The notes below the pieces were generated by a model. The model saw only the letters and a program-made list of their open reading frames with translations, did not search any database and was not told where the DNA came from. A stretch of DNA of 10,290 bases, taken from positions 1-10,290 of the forward strand of contig QMLT01000043.1 of assembly GCA_003646875.1 (NCBI GenBank). The letters run 5' to 3'. Shown in pieces: positions 1 to 6,220 of this stretch; the first letter of the stretch is position 1, and every line of letters starts with the position of its first letter. The DNA comes from Deltaproteobacteria bacterium. Its GTDB lineage: Bacteria; Desulfobacterota; DSM-4660; Desulfatiglandales; B25-G16. The position numbers were made by a program, and so were the translations under genes.

Positions 1-69
1 AAATGCAGCATTTTTAAGCTGCTGCCCCAACTTATTGAGAAGTTACGGGAGAGGGAATTAATTGATTGA
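1..69 (+). CDS. C-terminal end of an unidentified plus-strand gene (partial)
   Basis: The reading frame starting at base 1 is open for 22 codons and ends at TGA 67-69. Its peptide ends in LLPQLIEKLRERELID, a charged amphipathic helix with protein-like composition. It would converge on the lipoprotein gene that ends at 158, and the hairpin repeat at 84-123 lies between the two ends, a usual place for such elements. The closing helix faintly recalls the last helix of polysaccharide-deacetylase-like proteins, but 22 residues cannot identify a family. The gene begins outside the window. It could also be chance open sequence. Confidence 0.4.
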   Translation, partial: KCSIFKLLPQLIEKLRERELID

Positions 70-83
70 AATCATTAAAGAAA

Positions 84-123
84 CTCCCTCCCCCCTTGAG
101 GGGGGAGGGTTGGGGTGGGAGTG
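84..123. repeat. G/C-rich palindromic intergenic repeat, possible bidirectional terminator
   Basis: CCCTCCCCCC at 86-95 pairs perfectly with GGGGGGAGGG at 100-109 around a TTGA loop. The right arm is followed by the G/T-rich tail TTGGGGTGGGAGTG. Hairpins of this type are common as dispersed intergenic repeats in many proteobacterial and anaerobe genomes (general knowledge; no second copy is seen here). It lies between two convergent gene ends, 35 nt past the lipoprotein stop. It could therefore stop transcription or protect 3' ends, although no long T-run follows on either strand. Confidence 0.7.
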
Positions 124-157
124 AAACGCCCCTGTTTATTGAGCTGGTACGAATATG

Positions 158-2170
158 TTATGGCATAGGAAGAAAATGTCTCCCACTAATGGTCAGAAGA
201 AGAGGGTCCCTTTTTGCCCTTCTTTCATCATCAAAAAACATTGGCCCGGTTACGGTATCAAAATATTTATTCCTTGCTAAGGCAGAACGAAAATCTTCTC
301 TTGTCTTTATGTCTTTCCCTTTTTCCTTCAAGATTTCTTTGACTACTCGAATAGTATCGTAGCCTATTGCAGCAAGAAATCGTGGTTCTTTGCCAAAACT
401 TGTTCTGTACTGGTCAACAAAACTATCAACACCTATATAACCACTACCAGAAAAGAATCCAGATGGAAATATTGCTCCATGAACATATCTTCCGGCGATG
501 TCTATTAATTTCGGAGAGTTCCAAAGACTTGTTCCTAAAAGGGTTACCCCCAAAACATCATGATAGGCCAATTGAGATGCTATAAGGCCTGCCCTTTCAT
601 AATTATCCGGGATAAAGACAGCATCAAAATCAACGATAGGCTCCGGTTCCTCTTCTAAATCTTGTTCTTCCATTTTCTGTTCTAATTGTCCCTTATCCTC
701 TTCCTTTTCCTCCTGTTCTTCCTCAATCTCTGGTCTTGGCCTGGGATAGAAGAGACCAACCATTTTTTTTATCTCTACTGCAAAATCTGTACTCTTCGGA
801 TCATACGACTCTACTGCAGTTATCACCCCTCCATTTGATTCAACCTTATCCCATAATTTATTCATAAAGTATTTGCCGTAAGAATTGGCAGGATAGAGAA
901 TAGCAAATCTCTTTAAGCCCATCTCTCCCATAACCTTATTTACTAAACTTCTTAGCTGGTCCTCTGGGTTAAGGCAATTCTGAAAAACCATATCTCCTTT
1001 TTTTGTAATGGCTTCACTCTGGCTTAAGGTTATTATGGGCATACCTAATTCTTGAGCCTTTTCCACAACCCCTTCAGCTACCCTGCTAACAAGAGGTCCT
1101 ATAGTAACAAGCGCCTTTTCTTTGACTGCCAGTTCTTTTATAGCCTCAATTGCTGTTTCAGGATCACCTTTTGTGTCTCTGATAACAAGCTCCATAGATG
1201 AAAGGCCTTCTTCGTTCTCCTGAAAGATATCAAAACCAAGCTCGAGACCGTTGAGCACCTCCTGTCCATAGAGAGCAAATGGACCGCTCAGGGGCAAGAG
1301 GCAGCCAACAACATTAGGGCGCACTTCCAATCTCTCATCAATCATCTGGAGCATTTCTTGAGGTTTTATAACCCAGTCTTCTTCCGGCGCAACACCCACC
1401 ACATTTAATACCGCCTTGCGTGCCTTTTCTAACCGGCCCGAGGTAAAATAATATAGTGCAAGCTGATAATAGATAGGATAGATAAAATCAGACTCTTTAG
1501 CATAGGCAGACATTTGCATGAGTTCATCTTCTGTGGCCTGATAGATAAGATCTGAAAGTTGCAACCTTATTCTTTCCTTCCGCTCTCCTTTTATTGATGA
1601 AGATTCCAGAACCTTGAGCCACCAATAAAAGGCCCGTGGATTATTATGTAATTCTTTTAAGGTTTGGCCTAAAAGAAAAAATACCTCTTCTCTGCCAGGA
1701 TAATATGTATAAATCTCAAGCCAGCGTAAAGCAGATAATCTTGCCTCCGGGTATTTCTTCAGGTGGAAATACGTCTTGGCAGTTAAAAGGTGGATTTCAG
1801 CCCTCCTTTCCACGGGATATTCTTCGATAACATCTAAAAATAGGGGCAAGGCCTCCTCATACCGGTTCGTATTATAATATATCGTTGCCTTCCTGGTTAA
1901 TGCATCTCGAACCCTATCCCCTTTTGGTTCTATCATAAGATACTGATCATACGCTGCCAGCGCTTTATCATAATTTTTTTCACTCCAATATCGCTCAGCC
2001 TCTAAGAAATAATCGATGACTATTTTCTTTTCAGGCGGTTTCTTTACAGCTACCTTTTCAGGCGGTTTCTTTAAGATTATTCTCTTCTCACAAGAGAATA
2101 CAAAAAAAGCCATTACCGCTATCAAAACAGTAATGGCCTTTATAAAATAAGGGACTTTATTTATTGTCAT
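158..2170 (-). CDS. TPR plus periplasmic-binding-fold lipoprotein, penicillin-binding protein activator (LppC/LpoA)-like
   Basis: A 670-residue exported lipoprotein. The N-terminus is a hydrophobic signal segment ending in the lipobox V24-F25-S26-C27; the next residue is Glu rather than Asp, consistent with outer-membrane sorting. A Lys/Pro linker repeats KKPPEK at residues 34-39 and 43-48. Residues of about 50-270 contain tetratricopeptide-type helices such as ERYWSEKNYDKALAAYDQYL and RYEEALPLFLDVIEEYP. From about residue 285 (VVGCLLPLSGPFALYGQ) to the C-terminus runs a type I periplasmic-binding fold of the LivK/LppC kind. An unusual acidic stretch, mostly Glu, lies at about 475-513. In enterobacteria LpoA activates a peptidoglycan synthase; that role is only inferred here, and a ligand-binding role is equally possible. 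The start ATG overlaps the last codons of dnaK by 14 nt, with GAGG about 9 nt upstream, so translation is probably coupled to dnaK. The family call is good; the exact function is open. Confidence 0.88.
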   Translation of the reverse strand: MTINKVPYFIKAITVLIAVMAFFVFSCEKRIILKKPPEKVAVKKPPEKKIVIDYFLEAERYWSEKNYDKALAAYDQYLMIEPKGDRVRDALTRKATIYYNTNRYEEALPLFLDVIEEYPVERRAEIHLLTAKTYFHLKKYPEARLSALRWLEIYTYYPGREEVFFLLGQTLKELHNNPRAFYWWLKVLESSSIKGERKERIRLQLSDLIYQATEDELMQMSAYAKESDFIYPIYYQLALYYFTSGRLEKARKAVLNVVGVAPEEDWVIKPQEMLQMIDERLEVRPNVVGCLLPLSGPFALYGQEVLNGLELGFDIFQENEEGLSSMELVIRDTKGDPETAIEAIKELAVKEKALVTIGPLVSRVAEGVVEKAQELGMPIITLSQSEAITKKGDMVFQNCLNPEDQLRSLVNKVMGEMGLKRFAILYPANSYGKYFMNKLWDKVESNGGVITAVESYDPKSTDFAVEIKKMVGLFYPRPRPEIEEEQEEKEEDKGQLEQKMEEQDLEEEPEPIVDFDAVFIPDNYERAGLIASQLAYHDVLGVTLLGTSLWNSPKLIDIAGRYVHGAIFPSGFFSGSGYIGVDSFVDQYRTSFGKEPRFLAAIGYDTIRVVKEILKEKGKDIKTREDFRSALARNKYFDTVTGPMFFDDERRAKRDPLLLTISGRHFLPMP
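2027..2073. repeat. 20-bp direct repeat with 27-nt period inside the lipoprotein gene
   Basis: CTTTTCAGGCGGTTTCTTTA occurs identically at 2027-2046 and 2054-2073. The 27-nt period is nine codons, so the repeat keeps frame and encodes the two KKPPEK motifs in the linker just after the lipidated cysteine. It looks like a recent in-frame tandem duplication of a flexible tether. Confidence 0.8.
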
Positions 2171-4076
2171 CCTTTACTTCCTCAAAATCTGCGTCAACAA
2201 CCTCCTCATCCTTTTTTGCTGTCTCTGCTTCCGCAGGGCCTGGCTTCGGGCCAGCTTGTCCTTGTGATTGGGTGGCTTGTGCATACAAAACTTCAGCTAT
2301 TTTATGTGAAACCTGTGTTAATTCCTCTGAAAGCCGTTTAATTTCTGATGTATCTTCACCCTCCATAGCCTTTTTAAGCTTACCTATGGCGTCATCTATC
2401 TCTCCTTTTGTGCCAGCATCTATTTTATCTCCAGCCTCTTTAAGAGATTTTTCAGTCGAGTAGATAAGGGAATCAGCAGCATTTCGAGCATCAACAAGCT
2501 CTCTCTTCTTTTTATCCTCTTCACTGTGAAGCTCAGCATCTTTGACTAACTTCTCAATTTCCTCCTCACTGAGACCACTTGAAGCGGTTATCTTTATGGA
2601 TTGTTCCTTTCCGGTTCCCATATCTTTTGCAGATACATTAACAATTCCATTTGCATCGATATCAAAGGTTACCTCTATCTGAGGAACGCCTCTTGGCGCT
2701 GGTGGAATTCCAACGAGTTCAAAGCGACCGAGTGTTTTATTGTAGGCAGCCATTTCCCTTTCACCTTGAAGGACATGGATAGACACAGCAGGCTGGTTAT
2801 CTGCAGCAGTTGAGAATATCTGGCTCTTTTTGGTAGGTATCGTAGTGTTTTTCTCAATCAACTTGGTGAAAACACCACCAAGGGTCTCAATTCCCAGGGA
2901 AAGGGGAGTAACATCAAGCAAGAGAACATCCTTTACATCTCCCTTTAACACGCCTCCCTGTATTGCTGCACCGATTGCAACAACCTCATCAGGGTTAACA
3001 CCTTTATGTGGCTCTTTACCAAAGATTTGCTTTACTTTCTCCTGAACCATAGGCATCCTGGTCATCCCTCCAACCAGAATAATCTCGTTAATATCACCGG
3101 TCTTCAAACCAGAATCTCCTAAGGCAAGTTTGCAGGGCTCCACTGTTTTATCAACCAAATCCTCTACAAGAGACTCAAGCTTTGCCCTGGTGAGTTTAAT
3201 ATTCAGATGTTTCGGCCCGCTTGCATCGGCAGTAATAAAGGGAAGATTAACCTCTGTCTCCATTGCGGAGGAAAGTTCCATTTTTGCCTTCTCAGCCGCC
3301 TCCTTCAGACGTTGCAATGCCATTTTGTCATTTCTTAGATCAATCCCTTGATCCTTTTTGAATTCATCAGCAAGGTAATCCATAACCCTTTGATCAAAGT
3401 CCTCACCCCCTAAATGGGTGTCCCCGTTTGTGGATTTGACCTCAAAAACTCCATCACCTATCTCCAGGATAGAGATATCAAAGGTTCCACCCCCAAGATC
3501 AAATACAGCAATTTTTTCGTCCTTCTTTTTATCCAGACCATAGGCAAGTGATGCAGCCGTGGGTTCATTGATTATCCGTTGAACATTCAATCCCGCTATC
3601 TTTCCAGCATCCTTTGTTGCCTGTCTCTGGCTGTCATTAAAGTAGGCCGGAACGGTAATAACAGCTTCAGTTACCTTTTCACCAAGATATTCTTCGGCAG
3701 TCTGCTTCATTTTTTGCAATACCATTGACGAAATCTCTGCTGGACTGTGATCCACGCCTCTGACAGTTATCTGAGCATCAGCATTTTTTGCCCTGGTAAT
3801 CTTGTAAGGGGATATCTTAACGTCTCTTTGAACCTCAGGTGAATCAAACTTTCTTCCGATAAGTCTTTTAACCGCATAGACAGTGTTCTCCGGATTGGTG
3901 ATTGCCTGCCTTTTTGCAGCCTGACCTACAAGGCGTTCTCCACTATCAGTGAATGCCACAATAGACGGTGTGGTCCGATTCCCTTCAACATTGGCAATTA
4001 CCTTTGGTTCACCTCCCTCCATTAGAGCTACACAGGAATTTGTTGTTCCTAAATCGATTCCGATTATCTTAGCCAT
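2157..4076 (-). CDS. dnaK: Chaperone protein DnaK (Hsp70)
   Basis: A 639-residue cytoplasmic ATP-dependent chaperone that binds exposed hydrophobic segments of client proteins; GrpE and a J-protein drive its cycle. The length is normal for the family. The N-terminal ATPase domain has phosphate loop 1 IGIDLGTTNSCVA (5-17), catalytic Lys70 in YAVKRLIGRKF, Glu171 in IINEPTAAS, phosphate loop 2 VFDLGGGTFD (191-200, with Asp193 and Thr198), and the adenosine motif GGMTRMPMVQ. The conserved interdomain linker DVLLLDVTPLSLGIET (about 380-395) leads into the substrate-binding beta domain, the helical lid, a Gly/Pro/Gln-rich tail and the terminal DADFEEVKD motif. A strong ribosome site, AAGGAGGAG, sits 3 nt before the ATG. 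grpE is 90 bp upstream, and the lipoprotein start overlaps the dnaK stop. dnaJ is not next to it, unlike in many genomes. Confidence 0.99.
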   Translation of the reverse strand: MAKIIGIDLGTTNSCVALMEGGEPKVIANVEGNRTTPSIVAFTDSGERLVGQAAKRQAITNPENTVYAVKRLIGRKFDSPEVQRDVKISPYKITRAKNADAQITVRGVDHSPAEISSMVLQKMKQTAEEYLGEKVTEAVITVPAYFNDSQRQATKDAGKIAGLNVQRIINEPTAASLAYGLDKKKDEKIAVFDLGGGTFDISILEIGDGVFEVKSTNGDTHLGGEDFDQRVMDYLADEFKKDQGIDLRNDKMALQRLKEAAEKAKMELSSAMETEVNLPFITADASGPKHLNIKLTRAKLESLVEDLVDKTVEPCKLALGDSGLKTGDINEIILVGGMTRMPMVQEKVKQIFGKEPHKGVNPDEVVAIGAAIQGGVLKGDVKDVLLLDVTPLSLGIETLGGVFTKLIEKNTTIPTKKSQIFSTAADNQPAVSIHVLQGEREMAAYNKTLGRFELVGIPPAPRGVPQIEVTFDIDANGIVNVSAKDMGTGKEQSIKITASSGLSEEEIEKLVKDAELHSEEDKKKRELVDARNAADSLIYSTEKSLKEAGDKIDAGTKGEIDDAIGKLKKAMEGEDTSEIKRLSEELTQVSHKIAEVLYAQATQSQGQAGPKPGPAEAETAKKDEEVVDADFEEVKDDNK

Positions 4077-4166
4077 TATCTCCTCCTTAAAAATAATTAT
4101 TATCTGGAAAGGTGTCTATAAAGTGTCTAATTCATGAATGAGCTAACGTTAACAGAATTTATTTCC

Positions 4167-4832
4167 TTATGTTTGAGGACTTTTAACTCCTTCACTTTTA
4201 CTGTTTCCTTGCGAGACCACAACCATTGATGGCCTAATCAAACGCTCATTGAGCAGATAGCCCTTTTGCAGCTCCATTATAATATGTCCCTGAACAACCT
4301 TATCATCTATCTGTTGTGAAATTGCCTCATGAAAATTGGGGTCAAATGGTTTTCCTGCTGCCTCAACCTTTTTAAGACCCGATTTTTCTAACGTTTTCAT
4401 GAGACCACTCAATGTCATTTCAAGACCCTTAATTAACACTGAAGGGTTAGCATCGTTGTTCGCATGAGATATCGCCTTTTCGAGATTATCAATAGTTGGT
4501 AAAATCTCCTTGATGAGAGACTCATTTGCAAATTTTGCCAGATCCTCTCTTTCTTTTTTCCCTCTTTTTTTGATATTTTCCATTTCAGCATAGGTTCGCA
4601 TATAGAGATCGTAATTTTCTTTGGCCTTTAACTCAGTTTTTTTTAGCTTTTCCAGGAGTTCCCGTTTTGTCATTTCCTCTATCTTCTTCACCTTCTTTTC
4701 TTTACTCTTCTCACGGGAGTTCTCATGTTGTTCTTTAAGGTCTTCTGCTTTTTTTCCCTCTTTTTTATCCATCTCTTTGCCGGTATTTACCTTATCATCT
4801 TCCTCATTTATTTTAATCTCTACTTCACTCAT
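4167..4832 (-). CDS. grpE: Nucleotide exchange factor GrpE
   Basis: A 221-residue cytoplasmic cochaperone that opens the DnaK nucleotide cleft to release ADP and acts as a dimer. The first 65 or so residues are very rich in Lys and Glu and probably disordered. They are followed by the long dimerisation coiled coil (about 65-140, including YMRTYAEMENIKKRGKKERE and FANESLIKEILPTIDNLEKA). The beta-wing domain follows, with FDPNFHEAISQ and the family signature GYLLNERLIRPSMVVVS near residues 188-205. The start ATG has only a weak AAGAG ribosome site 7 nt upstream. It is first in the grpE-dnaK-lipoprotein cluster; the usual upstream hrcA is absent. A promoter candidate lies about 260 bp upstream, beyond a palindromic repeat. 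The long charged N-terminal extension is the only oddity. Confidence 0.97.
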   Translation of the reverse strand: MSEVEIKINEEDDKVNTGKEMDKKEGKKAEDLKEQHENSREKSKEKKVKKIEEMTKRELLEKLKKTELKAKENYDLYMRTYAEMENIKKRGKKEREDLAKFANESLIKEILPTIDNLEKAISHANNDANPSVLIKGLEMTLSGLMKTLEKSGLKKVEAAGKPFDPNFHEAISQQIDDKVVQGHIIMELQKGYLLNERLIRPSMVVVSQGNSKSEGVKSPQT

Positions 4833-4894
4833 ATGAGAACTCTTATTATTGATTAATAATGGTAACCTCGGAAAAAGTCATATTTTGTGAATCT

Positions 4895-5045
4895 GTCATT
4901 TCGACTGCAAGGAGAAATCTTGTATTTTTCCCGACATGTCGGGATTACATTGGTAAGATTTCTCACTCCTGCCTGTGCGTCCACCTGCGCCATTGGCGCG
5001 GCAGGCAGGTGACCGCACGTAGACAGGTCGATAGAAATGAAATGT
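4895..5045. repeat. Composite palindromic intergenic repeat (hairpin element nested in another)
   Basis: The outer element starts with GTCATTTCGACTGCAAGG and AGAAATCTT (4895-4921). It is mirrored by AAGATTTCTCACTCC (4955-4969) and, further on, GTCGATAGAAATGA (5028-5041), so the right arm is split. A perfect 14-bp palindrome CCCGACATGTCGGG fills the centre (4930-4943). Between the two parts of the right arm sits a second imperfect hairpin (about 4968-5027): CCTGCCTGTGCGT faces ACGTAGACAGG, and the tip is GCGCCA-T-TGGCGC (4987-4999). The outer motif resembles dispersed GTCATTTCGA...TCGAAATGAC repeats known from many uncultured anaerobes. The whole element lies in the predicted leader of grpE. 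Confidence 0.75.
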
Positions 5046-5094
5046 TGTTGAGACTTTGTACGAGAGCATCAATAATAAAGATTAGTATGGGAAA

Positions 5095-5123
5095 ATATTA
5101 ACCATCAATAGAAGCGTTGTCAA
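5095..5123 (-). promoter_or_regulatory. Putative sigma70 promoter for grpE-dnaK-lipoprotein
   Basis: On the minus strand a perfect -35 box TTGACA (5118-5123) is followed by 17 nt and TAATAT (5095-5100), a 4-of-6 match to the -10 consensus. Transcription would start near 5088 and run into grpE with a leader of about 255 nt that includes the composite palindromic repeat. No CIRCE-type inverted repeat or sigma32-like box was recognised beside it, so heat control is not apparent from the sequence. Between purC and grpE (348 bases) I see only this promoter, the repeat and a weak terminator; no credible gene. Confidence 0.55.
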
Positions 5124-5148
5124 GGGAAGCGACTAAAGAAGTGGAGTG

Positions 5149-5168
5149 AAAAAAATTGGGCCTCAATT
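5149..5168 (-). terminator. Weak candidate terminator after purC
   Basis: On the minus strand, 12 nt past the purC stop, AATTG and CAATT form a short stem around AGGCC, followed by a run of seven T (5149-5155). The stem is only five A/T-rich pairs, so the call rests mainly on the position and the T-run. Confidence 0.35.
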
Positions 5169-5180
5169 GGCTAGTAGGGC

Positions 5181-6074
5181 TTACAGGCCTTTCCCTGTTA
5201 ATCTCTCAAGGGCCTCGAGATATTTGTCTCTTGTGATTTGAATTATTTCTACTGGTAATTTTGGTGGAGGTGGCTTTTTCGGCCAATCAAGGCTATTGAG
5301 GTAATCCCTTAAAAACTGTTTGTCAAAACTCTTTTGTGCCCTTCCTGGCATATATCCATCCATGGGCCAGAATCTGGATGAATCCGGGGTTAATATTTCA
5401 TCAATCAACATAAAATTATCTTCTACCAATCCAAACTCGAATTTGGTATCAGCTATGATAATACCCTTATTAGAAGCCAGATCTCTTCCGCATTGGTATA
5501 TTTTTAAACTAATACTTCGCATCTGTCTGGCTATATCTTCACCAACAATATGTGCAGCATCCTCAAAGGAAATATTTTCATCATGTATTCCCGCCTCAGC
5601 TTTTGTAGATGGTGTAAAAATTGGTTCTGGCAGTATATCTGACTCTTTCAGGCCCTCAGGAAGATAGATCCCTGAGATCTTCCCATGAGCCTGATACTCA
5701 AGCCAACCGGAACCTGAAACATAACCCCTTACAATACATTCCACTGGAAAGGGATTTGCTTTATGTACCAGCATGCTTCTATCCAGAAGATAGTCTTTGT
5801 AAGGCCTGCAAGATGCAGGGTATTCATCTGGGTTAGCAGTGATTACATGATTATTAATTATGGATGAGGTTTTTTCAAACCAAAAGAGCGATAGCTTTGT
5901 TAAGATCCTTCCCTTATCTGGAATTGGGTCATCCATAACCACATCAAAAGCTGATATCCGATCAGTAGCAACTATAAGCAAGGTATCTCCCACCTCATAG
6001 ATATCCCTGACCTTCCCACGATTAATCAGTTTTAAATTGGGAAAATGTGTTTCCCTTACTGCTTCTCCTGTCAT
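5181..6074 (-). CDS. purC: Phosphoribosylaminoimidazole-succinocarboxamide synthase (SAICAR synthetase)
   Basis: A 297-residue cytoplasmic enzyme of de novo purine synthesis. It joins CAIR with aspartate using ATP to give SAICAR. Visible landmarks are the N-terminal nucleotide-binding loop GKVRDIYEVGD (20-30), ATDRISAFD (36-44), PIPDKGRILTKLS, the signature region VECIVRGYVSGSGW (about 109-122), FTPSTKAEAGIHDENIS, the second signature IIADTKFEFG (about 205-215), and LIDEILTPDSSRFW. The length matches the longer PurC subtype rather than the roughly 237-residue E. coli form. The ATG is preceded by GAAAGG at about 8 nt. It appears transcribed alone: a promoter lies at 6158-6187 and a weak terminator follows the stop. 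No other purine genes are in the window. Confidence 0.98.
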   Translation of the reverse strand: MTGEAVRETHFPNLKLINRGKVRDIYEVGDTLLIVATDRISAFDVVMDDPIPDKGRILTKLSLFWFEKTSSIINNHVITANPDEYPASCRPYKDYLLDRSMLVHKANPFPVECIVRGYVSGSGWLEYQAHGKISGIYLPEGLKESDILPEPIFTPSTKAEAGIHDENISFEDAAHIVGEDIARQMRSISLKIYQCGRDLASNKGIIIADTKFEFGLVEDNFMLIDEILTPDSSRFWPMDGYMPGRAQKSFDKQFLRDYLNSLDWPKKPPPPKLPVEIIQITRDKYLEALERLTGKGL

Positions 6075-6157
6075 AACTATGCCTTTCTGAATTTATCGCA
6101 TAAGGTATGAAATTAGAGCCAGATTCCTAAATTCGCCCTTTAAATATCGACTTCAAA

Positions 6158-6187
6158 ATTATATTATATAAAATATAAAAAAAGCAA
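6158..6187 (-). promoter_or_regulatory. Putative sigma70 promoter for purC
   Basis: On the minus strand TTGCTT (6182-6187) is followed by 18 nt of A/T-only sequence and TATAAT (6158-6163), an exact -10 consensus. A second overlapping TATAAT (6163-6168) has a spacer of only 13 nt. The predicted start near 6150 gives a purC leader of about 75 nt. No purine riboswitch or PurR-type palindrome was recognised in that leader. Confidence 0.55.
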
Positions 6188-6220
6188 TATCCGTTGAAAC
6201 CCAAAATCCGAGATTGATTT

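Noticed and set aside
66..362. Plus-strand 98-codon frame at the left end
   Set aside because: Its beginning is translated palindromic repeat (LPPPLRGEGWGG) and the rest is antisense to the lipoprotein gene.
4077..4166. CIRCE-type or separate dnaK promoter between grpE and dnaK
   Set aside because: Only short A/T-rich palindromes (such as ATTCATGAAT) and two AGACAC direct repeats are present; none matches a known operator or a convincing promoter pair.
4930..4943. Perfect palindrome CCCGACATGTCGGG as a regulator operator for grpE
   Set aside because: It sits in the centre of a dispersed-type repeat, so it is more likely part of the repeat than a specific operator.
4859..5101. Plus-strand 80-codon frame between purC and grpE
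   Set aside because: It runs through the composite palindromic repeat, has no ribosome site and no protein-like pattern; the bases are better explained as repeat plus promoter.
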